From Stieleria sp. JC731 (GTDB taxonomy: Bacteria; Planctomycetota; Planctomycetia; Pirellulales; Pirellulaceae), in NCBI RefSeq assembly GCF_020966635.1, contig NZ_JAJKFQ010000026.1:62001-126000 (forward strand): a stretch of DNA of 64,000 bases, written 5' to 3'. Of the stretch, positions 54,952 through 64,000 are shown piece after piece. The first letter of the stretch is position 1, and each line of letters begins with the position of its first letter. The position numbers and the translations under genes were made by a program. The notes under the pieces are model-generated. The model was not told where the DNA came from and made no database searches. It worked only from the letters and a program-made list of their open reading frames with translations.

Positions 54952-56271
54952 CTAGCTTTTAGCGACCACCACCAGCCCTTCGACTTCACGTCCCCGCTCC
55001 ATTCTTAGCTTGGCCTTTGTGATGGAGAGAAGTGTTAGTCCGGCCGCCTGAATTGAAGCTTCGATGTATTCTTCATTATGTTGGTAGCGACCGTTGGGAA
55101 GCAATCGGTAGTCGACAGAAAGATCCGCCTGTTCCTCTTCGTGCTGCAGGGCAAGGTTTTCGACGGTAAAGATTGTCATCCCCGAGCTGGAGATGCGTTG
55201 CCGGACCGCGGCCAAGACCTGCGTCAAGTCTCCGAAGTAACACAGCGTGTCGCCGAAAACGATCAAATCAAATTCCAACGTCAGTTCGCACAGAACCTGC
55301 GTGAGCTCGCCTTCGATCAAATCATCATAACGGCCGGTTTGCTCTGCCAAACGAAGCATGTCAGGCGACAAGTCGACGCCTACCAACGTCTGGGCGTAGG
55401 GTCGTAGCACGCTTGAACAAAGGCCAGTACCGCAGCCGGCGTCCAAAACGTTTAGCCGGTTTGATTTTTCTAACTGCACCGAATCGATCGCGTCTTGGAC
55501 TAAGACCGGAACGCTGTAACCGATTCGCGAAAGCTGTTTTTCGTACGATGAAGCAAACGTATCATCAAACGTATTAAGTACATAATCATCGTCGCAGCGG
55601 TCAGGCACCATCTCGCCCGTGATTCCGGCGATCATATGCCTGGGAATCGGATTCTCCGGATCGTGCTCGAGCCATTCTTTCCAAACACGCAACGCTTCGT
55701 CGTATTCGGTGATTCCGGCATAGGTCCGGCCAAGGTTGTCACGGGCGGAATCGAAATTCGGGTCTAGCTCGATCGCTTTTTCATAGGCTTCAATACACTC
55801 TTTGTATTCGCCGATGTCTTCAAGCACGTTTGCAAGGTTGAAGTGCACAATCGCTTCTTGGGGAAAGTCTCTGGCGACTTCGCGAAAATGGTCTGCCGCT
55901 TCTTGCGACTTTTCCAACATCACCAAGCAGTTCCCCAGATTGTTCTGGGCTTCGAGCATTTCCGGCTGCAACTTGATCGCATCGCGATAAGCCTGGATCG
56001 CTTCGTCATGTTTGCGAAGACTGCTACGGACGAGTCCCAAGTTGTATTGATAAGTCGGCGATTCCGGCTTGAACTGGACCGCCCGTTCAAAGTTGGGTAA
56101 GGCATCATCGGTGCGTCCCGCTTGGGCATGAAGGATCCCTTGAAGAAACCAAGCGGATGCGTTTTCCGGATCGCTATCGAGCACTTGTTGGCAGATTTCA
56201 GTGGCAAGATCTGGTTGCCCTTCGCGCAGAGCCGCAAAAGCGTCTCCCATACCGTATGAATGTTCTGTCAT
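54952..56271 (-). CDS. TPR-methyltransferase fusion protein
   Basis: A 439-aa cytoplasmic protein. Residues about 8-215 form five to six tetratricopeptide repeats (for example ASAWFLQGILHAQAGRTDDALPNFERAVQFKPES; AIVHFNLANVLEDIGEYKECIEAYEKAIELDPN). The C-terminal part (about 225-439) is a class I SAM-dependent methyltransferase with FDDTFASSYEKQL before motif I (NVLDAGCGTGLCSSVL), acidic strand VGVDLSPDML and the strand LIVFGDTLCYFGDL. This fusion is known in bacteria; TPRs presumably present the substrate. GGAA lies eight to eleven bases before the ATG. The gene is followed, 50 bp away on the same strand, by surE's end only in the sense of shared orientation (surE lies upstream), so they could share a transcript. 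Confidence 0.9.
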   Translation of the reverse strand: MTEHSYGMGDAFAALREGQPDLATEICQQVLDSDPENASAWFLQGILHAQAGRTDDALPNFERAVQFKPESPTYQYNLGLVRSSLRKHDEAIQAYRDAIKLQPEMLEAQNNLGNCLVMLEKSQEAADHFREVARDFPQEAIVHFNLANVLEDIGEYKECIEAYEKAIELDPNFDSARDNLGRTYAGITEYDEALRVWKEWLEHDPENPIPRHMIAGITGEMVPDRCDDDYVLNTFDDTFASSYEKQLSRIGYSVPVLVQDAIDSVQLEKSNRLNVLDAGCGTGLCSSVLRPYAQTLVGVDLSPDMLRLAEQTGRYDDLIEGELTQVLCELTLEFDLIVFGDTLCYFGDLTQVLAAVRQRISSSGMTIFTVENLALQHEEEQADLSVDYRLLPNGRYQHNEEYIEASIQAAGLTLLSITKAKLRMERGREVEGLVVVAKS

Positions 56272-56321
56272 AGAAATCGTTCCGTTGTGATAAACGCTGC
56301 CAACAGGTCAGGGGTGTCAGA

Positions 56322-57083
56322 CTAGATCTTCAAGTCCCATGACTTCATGTCTTCGGTCGTTTGATGACTGGTCATGTCAAACTGCAAACAGGTCAACGTG
56401 ACATTGCCATCACGAAGTTCTGTAACGTCGGTCTGTTCTTTGGGTGGCTCGTCTGGTTCTTGCCACAACGCCCAGTAATAATCGCGGCCGCCGGGATCCT
56501 GTCGTTTTTCGTAGCGGTTGCCGTATTGAGCCAAGCCCATCGGGACAATCGCAAGGTCCGTCGGAGTCTCGGTCGCCTTCGTGGGAATGTTCAAGTTAAA
56601 GAGTTTTCCCGAGGCGTTGTGGTTCTTTGCGATTCCGCTGATCACATTTTTCGCGATCACCGCGGCGGCTTGGAAATCCGCGTCGGGATCATATTCCAGT
56701 GATACCGCGACGCTGGTTGTCCCAAAGAAAGCGCCCTCGATCGCGGCCGCTACGGTGCCGCTGTACAGCACATTGATTCCCGCATTGAGGCCGTTGTTGA
56801 TTCCGCTGACAACCAGGTCGACGGGATCGTCACGCAGCAATTCCGCGATTGCCAATTTCACACAGTCCGCCGGGCTGCCTTCGACCGCCCATGCCCAGTG
56901 CCGACCGTCGCGATGGATGGATTTTTTAACCAGCGGGGTTAAATAGGTAATCGAGTGCCCAACACCCGACTGTTCCGTGGCGGGGGCAATCACGATGACT
57001 TCGCCGAGGTGCCGCAGCTGTTGCTCGAGGGCGGCAAGGCCTGGGGCGAACACCCCATCGTCGTTAGTCAATAAAATTCGCAT
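56322..57083 (-). CDS. surE: 5'/3'-nucleotidase SurE
   Basis: A 253-aa SurE-type phosphatase that releases phosphate from nucleoside monophosphates (EC 3.1.3.5 type). The ATG at 57083 starts the family's MRILLTNDDG motif exactly, with the Asp-Asp metal ligands; the frame runs open 99 codons further upstream but without resemblance. Other conserved parts are APATEQSGVGHSIT (Ser ligand) and SGINNGLNAGINVLYSGTVAAAIEG (Asn ligand). Length is typical (about 250 aa). An acidic C-terminal extension is not present. It is divergent from guaA and precedes the TPR-methyltransferase gene on the same strand by 50 bp. Confidence 0.95.
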   Translation of the reverse strand: MRILLTNDDGVFAPGLAALEQQLRHLGEVIVIAPATEQSGVGHSITYLTPLVKKSIHRDGRHWAWAVEGSPADCVKLAIAELLRDDPVDLVVSGINNGLNAGINVLYSGTVAAAIEGAFFGTTSVAVSLEYDPDADFQAAAVIAKNVISGIAKNHNASGKLFNLNIPTKATETPTDLAIVPMGLAQYGNRYEKRQDPGGRDYYWALWQEPDEPPKEQTDVTELRDGNVTLTCLQFDMTSHQTTEDMKSWDLKI

Positions 57084-57397
57084 GGCTGATTCGGCTGAGG
57101 AGTCTCGATTGCTTTTGGGGCGAAGTCGCCGGACAAGAATTGTCGCGATTGCGGCGGTATTGGATACCCAACGGCCCTTCAAAAATGCCCTTGAAAGATC
57201 CCGCCCTCGGGTCGCAGATGCCGGTGGTAGCCGATGGATCGTAAAAGAGTGCGGCGGCAACGATTGCGAGCTCGTTCTGGCCGATCCCAAAGATTCCTGG
57301 TCGTTTAGCCCCTTGGGTATTTTCGTAGCATTTTCTACACTCCGTGTTTGGCATTGACGATGCCGCTCCGGTTTCTTCAACCCCGACTGACGCCCGC
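57084..57397. other. Divergent region between surE and guaA
   Basis: No gene supported, though both flanking frames extend into it without stops for a distance. A small hairpin (GGCAT..ATGCC, near 57349-57363) lies just before guaA. No purine-riboswitch-like structure recognised. Confidence 0.4.
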
Positions 57398-58990
57398 ATG
57401 AGTGTTTCGCACGCCCAAGAGAACTCTGCGAATACGAATAACTCGGCCCTCACCGACCAGCGAATCGTTGTTCTGGATTTCGGCTCGCAGTACGCACAAC
57501 TGATTGCCCGACGCGTTCGTGAGCAGAACGTGTACTGTCAGATCTTGCGACACGACCTGTCGGCCGAGCGAATCGCAGAGCTGGCCCCCAAAGGAATCAT
57601 CCTTTCCGGTGGACCGTCCAGTGTTTACGAAGATGGTGCTCCGCAATGTGATCCCGAGTTATTCAACTTAGGGATCCCAGTGCTGGGAATTTGCTACGGC
57701 ATGCAACTGGCCTGCAAAGCACTCGGTGGCCAAGTCGATAGCACCACCACACGTGAATACGGTCACGCCAAGTGCGAAATCATCAGCGGTGATTCATTGT
57801 TTGATGAATTGCCAAGCGAAATCGATGTCTGGATGAGCCATGGTGATCAGGTTTCGTCGATTAGCGAATCGTTCACGACCCTCGCAAAGACAAGCACGTG
57901 TCCCTACGCGGCAATTGTCCACCGCGACCTGCCTGTCTATGGGATGCAGTTCCACCCGGAAGTCACGCACACTCCATTGGGCGGCAAGGTCCTAGCCAAT
58001 TTTGTCCGGAACATCTGCAAGTGTGAACCGAATTGGCATCTCAGTGATTTTGCCGAATTGACCATCAAGCAAATTCGCGAGCAGGTCGGCGACCGGCGCG
58101 TGATCTGCGGACTTAGTGGCGGAGTCGACTCGTCGGTCGTCGCCGCACTGTTGTACAAGGCTATCGGAAGCCAGTTGACTTGCATCCTGATCGACAACGG
58201 TTTGCTGCGAAAGAACGAACAGACGCTTGTCATCGACGAGTTTTCAAATCACTTCAAAACCGATCTGCACGTCGTCAACGCGGAAGACCGGTTCTTGGCT
58301 TCGCTCGCCGGAATTACCGAACCGCAAGAGAAACGGCGCCGCATCGGGCACGACTTCATCGAGTGCTTCAAAACCGAAGCGGAACAAATCGAGAACGCCC
58401 ATTTCTTGGCTCAAGGAACCCTGTACCCCGACGTTATCGAAAGCGGTGCAGATCCCGACGGCCCGGCAGCCACAATCAAGCTGCACCACAATGTCGGTGG
58501 CCTTCCAGAGGAGTTGGGATTTGAATTGATCGAGCCCCTGCGTGATTTGTTCAAAGACGAAGTTCGCCGTCTGGGGCTGGAACTGGGCTTACCTGACAAA
58601 CTCGTTTGGCGTCACCCATTCCCAGGACCAGGCCTTGCCGTTCGCTGCCTGGGCGAAGTCACCCGCGACAAGCTGGTCGTTCTGCGAGCTGCCGACGCGA
58701 TCGTCATCGAAGAAATCGAAGCCGCGGGATTGTATCGCGATACCAGCCAAACGTTTGCGGTTCTGCTGCCAGTTCAAAGTGTCGGTGTGATGGGCGATGC
58801 CCGAACCTACGACAACGCAATCGCCATTCGCAGCGTCAACACGGATGATTTTATGACGGCTGATTGGAGCCGTTTGCCGTACGACCTGCTGGCGCGAATG
58901 AGTACACGGATTATCAACGAAGTCAAAGGCGTCAATCGTGTCTGCTATGACATTAGCAGTAAACCGCCCGCGACGATCGAATGGGAATAA
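57398..58990 (+). CDS. guaA: GMP synthase (glutamine-hydrolysing)
   Basis: A 530-aa enzyme that converts XMP to GMP using ATP and glutamine, the last step of guanine-nucleotide synthesis. The glutaminase domain has Cys99 in GICYGMQ and the His-Glu pair in FHPEVTHT; the synthetase domain has the PP-loop SGGVDSSV (from residue 240) and the C-terminal dimerisation part ending KPPATIEWE, the family's usual terminus. The start at 57398 (MSVSHAQ) was taken over 57344 for a normal length; about 20 extra residues precede the conserved [20 protein letters not shown]. ettA starts seven bases after the stop, suggesting one transcript. Confidence 0.97.
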   Translation: MSVSHAQENSANTNNSALTDQRIVVLDFGSQYAQLIARRVREQNVYCQILRHDLSAERIAELAPKGIILSGGPSSVYEDGAPQCDPELFNLGIPVLGICYGMQLACKALGGQVDSTTTREYGHAKCEIISGDSLFDELPSEIDVWMSHGDQVSSISESFTTLAKTSTCPYAAIVHRDLPVYGMQFHPEVTHTPLGGKVLANFVRNICKCEPNWHLSDFAELTIKQIREQVGDRRVICGLSGGVDSSVVAALLYKAIGSQLTCILIDNGLLRKNEQTLVIDEFSNHFKTDLHVVNAEDRFLASLAGITEPQEKRRRIGHDFIECFKTEAEQIENAHFLAQGTLYPDVIESGADPDGPAATIKLHHNVGGLPEELGFELIEPLRDLFKDEVRRLGLELGLPDKLVWRHPFPGPGLAVRCLGEVTRDKLVVLRAADAIVIEEIEAAGLYRDTSQTFAVLLPVQSVGVMGDARTYDNAIAIRSVNTDDFMTADWSRLPYDLLARMSTRIINEVKGVNRVCYDISSKPPATIEWE

Positions 58991-58997
58991 GATCGGA

Positions 58998-60674
58998 ATG
59001 TCTCGACAATTCATCTATCAGATCGAAGGACTGACAAAAAAGCACGGCCAGAAAGCTGTGCTGGACGATGTTCATTTGGCGTTCTACCCGGGCGCAAAAA
59101 TTGGCGTCCTCGGCCCCAACGGTGCCGGCAAGTCGACGCTGATGCGAATCATGGCTGGCCAGGACAAGGAGTTTGACGGTAGCGCCCGCTTGGCGAAAGG
59201 TTTCACCGTCGGCTACCTCGAACAAGAGCCGCCTTTGGATCCCACCAAGACGGTTTTCGAAAACGTTCAAACCGCCGTCGCCGAACGGCGCGCGATCATT
59301 GATCGGTTCAACGAGATCAGCATGCTGCTCGGTGACGTAACCGACGATGATGAAATGCAGAAGCTGTGCGACGAAATGGCGACGCTTCAAGACACGATCG
59401 ACACCTACAACCTGTGGGAACTCGATCGCCAAGTCGAAATGTCGATGGCAGTCATGAACTTGCCGCCCGGTGATGCAGACGTCACAAAGTTGTCCGGGGG
59501 CGAACGCCGCCGAGTCGCATTGTGCCAATTGCTCATTCGCCAGCCCGACCTGCTATTGCTTGACGAACCGACCAACCACTTGGATGCCGAGTCGGTTTCT
59601 TGGCTAGAACAACATTTGCACAAGTATCCCGGCACCGTTGTCGCGGTGACGCACGATCGCTACTTCCTAGACAACGTTGCGAAGTGGATCCTGGAAATTG
59701 ACCGTGGTCGCGGCATCCCGTTCGAAGGCAACTACACCGCGTGGCTGGAAGCACGCCAAAAGCGGATGGCTTTGGAACAGCGGCAAGCCAAGGCTCGCGA
59801 GCGGACGTTGAATCGCGAATTGGAATGGATTCGTATGAGTCCAAAAGCTCGTCAAGCGAAAAGCAAAGCTCGGATCAAAGCCTACGAAGATTTGGCGTCG
59901 CAAAAATTCGAGGACCGTCCAGACGAATTGGAAATCCAAATTCCGTCCAATCGCAACCTCGGCGATCTCGTCATCGAAGCGAAAAACATCAGCAAGGCGT
60001 TTGGCGAAAAGGTCCTCGTGAAGGATCTCTCGTTCCGCCTGCCCGCCGGTGGCATTGTCGGCGTGATCGGCCCCAATGGTGCCGGTAAAACAACCCTGTT
60101 CAACATGTTCACCGGGAAAGAGCCGCCAGATGCGGGTGAGTTCCGGGTCGGCGACACGGTCGATTTGGGTTACGTTGATCAAAGCCGCGATTCTCTCGAC
60201 GATAACCACACGGTGTTCGAGGAAATCAGTGGCGGACATGAAACGATCGATCTGGGCGGACGAAGCGTCAACGCGAGAGCCTATGTATCGCGGTTTAACT
60301 TCCGCGGCCCAGATCAAGAAAAGAAAGTCGGGAAGCTCTCCGGCGGTGAACGCAACCGCGTTCACCTGGCAAAGCTTCTTCGCCGTGGTTGCAACGTCCT
60401 TTTGTTGGACGAACCGACCAACGACCTTGATGTCGATACCCTGCGGGCGCTCGAAGAAGCGATCATGAACTTTGCCGGTTGCGTCGTTGTCACGTCGCAC
60501 GACCGCTGGTTCCTCGATCGACTCGCGACCCATATCCTCGCTTTCGAAGGCGATGGTCAGGTCTATTGGTGTGAAGGAAACTTTGAAGTTTACGAACGGA
60601 ACCTGCGTGAACGGCTTGGGGAAGATCCCGACAGCATCAAACAGGCTCGTTACAAAAGCATCCATGCCGGCTAG
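58998..60674 (+). CDS. ettA: ABC-F translational throttle EttA
   Basis: A 558-aa ABC-F protein; EttA binds the ribosomal E site and gates translation with the ADP/ATP ratio. The ATG at 58998 gives [17 protein letters not shown], the normal EttA start. Two ATPase cassettes are complete: Walker [10 protein letters not shown] and GPNGAGKTT, signatures LSGGERRR and LSGGERNR, Walker [13 protein letters not shown] and [12 protein letters not shown]. The linker between them has the EttA-type arm ([25 protein letters not shown]). Length compares with 555 aa in E. coli. It sits seven bases after guaA and is followed by a hairpin. Confidence 0.96.
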   Translation: MSRQFIYQIEGLTKKHGQKAVLDDVHLAFYPGAKIGVLGPNGAGKSTLMRIMAGQDKEFDGSARLAKGFTVGYLEQEPPLDPTKTVFENVQTAVAERRAIIDRFNEISMLLGDVTDDDEMQKLCDEMATLQDTIDTYNLWELDRQVEMSMAVMNLPPGDADVTKLSGGERRRVALCQLLIRQPDLLLLDEPTNHLDAESVSWLEQHLHKYPGTVVAVTHDRYFLDNVAKWILEIDRGRGIPFEGNYTAWLEARQKRMALEQRQAKARERTLNRELEWIRMSPKARQAKSKARIKAYEDLASQKFEDRPDELEIQIPSNRNLGDLVIEAKNISKAFGEKVLVKDLSFRLPAGGIVGVIGPNGAGKTTLFNMFTGKEPPDAGEFRVGDTVDLGYVDQSRDSLDDNHTVFEEISGGHETIDLGGRSVNARAYVSRFNFRGPDQEKKVGKLSGGERNRVHLAKLLRRGCNVLLLDEPTNDLDVDTLRALEEAIMNFAGCVVVTSHDRWFLDRLATHILAFEGDGQVYWCEGNFEVYERNLRERLGEDPDSIKQARYKSIHAG

Positions 60675-60683
60675 AGCCGGACT

Positions 60684-60701
60684 TTGATGGCCCGCCATCA
60701 A
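60684..60701 (+). terminator. Hairpin after ettA
   Basis: A perfect 7-bp stem TTGATGG/CCATCAA with the loop CCCG, nine bases after the ettA stop; a 5-bp stem CCGGC/GCCGG overlaps the stop itself. No T tract. Confidence 0.45.
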
Positions 60702-60757
60702 CATCGAATCACTGCAGGAGCGGTGATGATTCGTTACTCGCAATTACTCACGGAAAC

Positions 60758-60955
60758 ATGACGATTCTTCGCGTAGGAACCAACGAAAAGTACTCCAACA
60801 ACTGGGACAATATCTTCGGAGGTAGCAAGAAGGCCACCAAGAAGAAAACAACCAAGAAGGCCGCCAAGAAGAAAACTTCGAAAAAGGTAGCCGCAAAGAA
60901 AACGACCAAAAAAGCGGCAAAGAAGAAAGCCACCAAGAAGAAGTCGAAGAAGTAG
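60758..60955 (+). CDS. Lys-rich small basic protein, histone H1-like tail
   Basis: A 65-aa protein. The first 22 residues are ordinary (MTILRVGTNEKYSNNWDNIF), the remainder is almost only Lys, Ala and Thr in KKATKKK/KKAAKKK steps, like the C-terminal tails of histone H1 or chlamydial Hc1. Such tails bind DNA or RNA without sequence preference. The well-formed N-terminus and its position after ettA suggest a real gene for a nucleoid- or ribosome-associated protein rather than a chance frame. A perfect palindrome (CGGGACGTCCCG, 60966-60977) lies ten bases after the stop. Confidence 0.75.
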   Translation: MTILRVGTNEKYSNNWDNIFGGSKKATKKKTTKKAAKKKTSKKVAAKKTTKKAAKKKATKKKSKK

Positions 60956-61555
60956 TTTTCGTTGTCGGGACGTCCCGTCACTTCACAAGGTGACATGGAA
61001 TTCGGCAACCGAATGTCATGGCTGCTAATCGAACCTCAGCGACCAAAATCGAAACCGATGTCCGCTGGTAGCTCGATTCAAGCAGCTAGCTTCGCGATCG
61101 ATAAAAGCTGCAACCCGGTAAATCAGTTGACAGTAACTCTGGTGGCAGTCAGGCAGCAGTGAAGTGCCAACCGTTCAAAGAGACTGTCACAGGTTTCAGC
61201 TGGTCCTATCGACATCCGTTGCGACAGCGCAGCGTGGTTTCGCAAGATCAAAGCCTATCCAACAATCGAGAGTGTCTGCTCGGATAGCTTGGACGAAAGG
61301 AAAGTATCGGGAGAGCAGCTTCACAACTCGATTTTGTCCCGGATTTGACGCTCGAAACGAACGCCGAAAACAGTATCCGCTACGTCGCTTGTTGTCGCGT
61401 TGCGATGACATTCAAAACCTCCCCACAATTCCTCACCTCATCGTTTCGGCTTTCGTCTGTGAATTGCTTCGCGTTCGGCTGATCAAGCTGAATCCGATCA
61501 CACGTAAAGAGCCGAACTTTCGCGGCTGACATAACTCGGATTACAACCTTCCACC
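60956..61555. other. 600-bp intergenic stretch without supported gene
   Basis: Apart from the palindrome at 60966-60977 and a weak stem (ATTCGG/CCGAAT with outer TGAC/GTCA, about 60991-61018) I see no structure, tRNA or convincing coding. The frame 61164-61529 has no ribosome site and an unprotein-like composition. It may hold the promoter of the next gene or decayed sequence. Confidence 0.45.
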
Positions 61556-64000
61556 ATGTCAATTATTCCCCCACCGGAGTCGCTCGACGATTCGCTAAGG
61601 CGGTTAGCGGGGTATTTGAACTTTTCAGGTGGAAGCAACGATCCGGCTATCGCTTCCCTTTGGAATGATGCCTACCAGCATGCCAGCCAGGGAAAACCGC
61701 TGACCGGAACGCCGGCTTGGCTGGTTTTGCACAACTGGATCGAGCAGACGCTATCGAACCTGTCGTCTGGTGCGGCCGGTTTTAGCGATGTCACGCAGGC
61801 ATCGGATGTTTCGCGGTTGCTGCTTAGCAAGCTGCTGCCAGCGTACATGGATTACCATCGTGATCTGCTATTCCATCAAGAACCCGAAGTCCTTTTCAAC
61901 GGGTTCTTCTTCGCCAGGGCGGCGGAAGTGTTGCTTCGCATGTACAGCGAGCAAGAAGCGAATCAGCAAGACGACGGCGAAGAAATATCGATCATCGATT
62001 CCGGCGTCGGTGCCAAGTTGGTCCACGATGCCATTTTAGAGCTGAATGATTACGTCGGTTATCGACCTGTCGCGGTTCTGGAAAATCGTCGAGTTCAGCC
62101 TTACGAGAACGAATTTGTTCGGCCGATTCCCCTGTACGTTCGCGGGGCCGGCGTCAGCGCGGGACCGTATTACGAACTGATCACTCTCGCCGTCGAAATC
62201 CTAAACGATACCGATCCGTCGGTACTGCGAGCGGCTTCGTTTGACTTCGACCAACTGGCCGAGCTTTCGCTTGACCCGAGAGCCTACGACTTTGACCATC
62301 CGGTTAATCGCCGTCCCAACTACCATTTCGGTGGATGGGACGAACGGACGGTAACACAGGAAGGTTACTACAGCCGTTTTGTGCTGCGGCAGGTGACATT
62401 GGATTCGCTGCTCGCGAGAGTTGGCGATGCCGACTTGGTTTCGCGCCAGGGATACAACCAAGACGAGTTGTTTACCGAAGCGGCGACTGTGCTTGCAGGC
62501 ACGATCTTGATGGCCAGTGGGATCAGCGGCTGGGGACCGAGCGCTTATTCCAGCGACGTCACACTCAGCACGTTAATGAAACCCATCGCGGAATACCGGG
62601 ATGAGTTTTATCTGGATCGGTTACAGCGGCTCACCGGCGACCATCGCGAACGCTTGAATGAAGAACAGCTTGTTCGGCGTCAGCCCTTCGGTGCCGCGCG
62701 GCAGCATTTAAATGCGGCATTGGCGGAACGACGTGCGGCACAGGTGCAACACGTCCAGCTGGCACGTCTTTACGCTCGAATGGGTTATCCCGATGCCGCG
62801 ACACGGCAGATCGATGTCGTTCCCGCCGCCTCGGCGCGGATGATTTGCCGAATCGATTGCGAAATCACATTGGGACTTCGGGCCCTGCGATCGGGAAAGC
62901 TTGATGTCGCGTTGGAAGTCGCTCCGCGAGTTTACGACCTGCTTCAGCGTTCGATCCAGTGCGGTGCACTCGCTGATCCCTGGGACTTGATCGGGTTCGC
63001 CGGACAATTCAGTCTGCACCCTAGCCCCGACTGCAGCGTTCATGATTCACGAGTTGACGATCTGCTTTACCTGATCGATCAACTGTTCAGCTACATGGCT
63101 CGGGTATGGAGCGAATCGGCGGCACGTAATGACATGCAGTGCTTCGAATCGGTTAGCACCCTTTATCGTGAAGTCGCCCAGTGGTGGCGAAACTTTGGTG
63201 CTCATACGGTCGAATCGCTCGAAGCGGCCGACCCGCTGGAGTCCTATGACAGCGCGAAAATGGTCGCGCGAGCGTTACGAATCTGGCATGAAGGCGGCGC
63301 AGCTGCTGGTGACGTCAAATTCTGGGCACCGCATGCGGACTTTTTCGATTCTCCGCGAGCCTATTCGTTGGTCGTCACCGCGCTATTGGAACGCAACGAC
63401 TTCTTGCCTTCGATGGCTCTGCTGATTCACTGGCTCGGCAACGCAGGTGAAATCGGGTTGCGGCAAGGCGGTAACTCACTGCCTCGATTGGCCGAACGCT
63501 GGTTGATGAAACTGCGTGGCACAAACGATGAGTTATCAACGGGAGACTACGCGCCATCGACGGTTCAGCCCGATCAGGTGTGGCCGCTGGCGCGAAAATG
63601 CTTCGACTACTTGCAAGCCAACGCCGAGGACTTTTATCACGCGCCGCGTTTTTCGTTGGTCGACCAACCCGAAACGCCACGTGACTGGGATCGCGAATTG
63701 GCTGGGGATCTGGATAATGATTCCGAAGGTGGCATTTACGACGCCGCATACGAAGACGTTACCTACCACGACACCACCGATGACGGCGTCGACGGATCGA
63801 TTTATGAAGGCGGCGGAGAATACGGCAGCCACGGCGAATTAGAAGCCGAATGGAAGCGACTGGTCGACCGACTGGCGTTTCTTCAGTCGATGGCTCGCAT
63901 GTGGGCGGTTGCCGCGGACATCGTCGTTACCGACGAAGTCACCGATGACGAAGGCCGGTCCAAAGACCAACTCGAAGCCCTTCGTGAATGGGCCGAGTGC
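61556..64000 (+). CDS. Large uncharacterised protein, 3' end beyond window
   Basis: An open frame of 815 codons from ATG 61556 (MSIIPPPESLDDSLRRLAG) to the last base, with no stop; I read it through by hand. The sequence is acidic and mostly helical. Visible segments: LLLSKLLPAYMDYHRDLLFHQEPEVLFNGFFFARAAEVLL (about 90-130), a region with VRPIPLYVRGAGVSAGPYYELI, NYHFGGWDERTVTQEGYYSRFVLRQVTLDSLL (about 260-290), helix pairs resembling short tandem repeats (HVQLARLYARMGYPDAATRQI) and an acidic Asp/Gly/Tyr-rich insert near residues 720-765. No signal peptide or membrane helix. Codon use matches its neighbours. I recognise no family; a scaffold-like helical-repeat protein is plausible. No clear Shine-Dalgarno precedes the ATG. 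Confidence 0.8.
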   Translation, partial: MSIIPPPESLDDSLRRLAGYLNFSGGSNDPAIASLWNDAYQHASQGKPLTGTPAWLVLHNWIEQTLSNLSSGAAGFSDVTQASDVSRLLLSKLLPAYMDYHRDLLFHQEPEVLFNGFFFARAAEVLLRMYSEQEANQQDDGEEISIIDSGVGAKLVHDAILELNDYVGYRPVAVLENRRVQPYENEFVRPIPLYVRGAGVSAGPYYELITLAVEILNDTDPSVLRAASFDFDQLAELSLDPRAYDFDHPVNRRPNYHFGGWDERTVTQEGYYSRFVLRQVTLDSLLARVGDADLVSRQGYNQDELFTEAATVLAGTILMASGISGWGPSAYSSDVTLSTLMKPIAEYRDEFYLDRLQRLTGDHRERLNEEQLVRRQPFGAARQHLNAALAERRAAQVQHVQLARLYARMGYPDAATRQIDVVPAASARMICRIDCEITLGLRALRSGKLDVALEVAPRVYDLLQRSIQCGALADPWDLIGFAGQFSLHPSPDCSVHDSRVDDLLYLIDQLFSYMARVWSESAARNDMQCFESVSTLYREVAQWWRNFGAHTVESLEAADPLESYDSAKMVARALRIWHEGGAAAGDVKFWAPHADFFDSPRAYSLVVTALLERNDFLPSMALLIHWLGNAGEIGLRQGGNSLPRLAERWLMKLRGTNDELSTGDYAPSTVQPDQVWPLARKCFDYLQANAEDFYHAPRFSLVDQPETPRDWDRELAGDLDNDSEGGIYDAAYEDVTYHDTTDDGVDGSIYEGGGEYGSHGELEAEWKRLVDRLAFLQSMARMWAVAADIVVTDEVTDDEGRSKDQLEALREWAEC

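Noticed and set aside
61164-61529. 121-codon frame in the gap after the Lys-rich gene
   Set aside because: GTG start without ribosome site, composition rich in Arg/Ser as in chance frames, and no recognisable motif.
1-64000. tRNA or rRNA genes
   Set aside because: No cloverleaf-type sequence or CCA-adjacent T-loop pattern was found in the intergenic stretches on reading both strands.

Overview
The window looks like a chromosomal segment of a planctomycete, most likely of the Pirellulaceae/Rhodopirellula type. The grounds are family content, not a database match: a DUF1559 pseudopilin-like protein, caspase-fold and WD40-kinase giants, a PEP-CTERM protein, a very large surface protein with an LExR-type N-terminal motif, a Cys-rich HEAT-like lipoprotein, mostly weak Shine-Dalgarno sites, and intergenic hairpin repeat arrays. 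Base composition looks even along the window and I see no phage, integron or IS transposase.

Layout. 0-1.3 kb: DUF1559 protein. 1.8-13.3 kb: two paralogous single-pass membrane proteins with degenerate caspase-like domains (1681 and 1652 aa; the second also has a vWA domain), separated by a Cys-rich lipoprotein. 13.5-15.0 kb: a reverse-strand outer-membrane beta-barrel protein. 15.3-19.5 kb: tssK-tssL-tssM-like, the baseplate/membrane part of a type VI secretion system, with a TssM that lacks both the P-loop and the periplasmic domain. 19.5-27.2 kb: a tripartite-export set (TolC-like lipoprotein, GAF-HlyD fusion, HlyD protein, PqqD-like/M50/HlyD fusion). 28.4-42.5 kb: a 4722-aa beta-repeat surface protein, overlapping by 4 bp a 2019-aa transmembrane Ser/Thr kinase with an extracytoplasmic WD40 region (42.5-48.6 kb). 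48.7-56.3 kb: corA, a secreted unknown, a 10-loop EF-hand protein, a methyltransferase-like protein, a PEP-CTERM protein and a TPR-methyltransferase, interspersed with repeat arrays. 56.3-60.9 kb: housekeeping genes surE, guaA, ettA and a Lys-rich small protein. 61.6-64.0 kb: a large unknown reading frame that runs off the window.

How the genes may work together (inference). The 1.8-19.5 kb block reads as an unusual T6SS membrane assembly in which the caspase-like proteins and the lipoprotein could supply the periplasmic part missing from TssM. The 19.5-48.6 kb block reads as a dedicated export and sensing unit for the giant surface protein, with the WD40 kinase translationally coupled to it. 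No tail sheath, Hcp, VgrG or ClpV gene lies in the window.

The most noteworthy DNA-level signal is a hairpin repeat family sharing a 24-25 bp core in three intergenic arrays. One array (54483-54929) is bounded by 16-bp inverted repeats starting with CTAG, and the same end sequence also abuts a stop codon at 6855. The most noteworthy protein-level signal is the mixture of two unit types in the giant protein.
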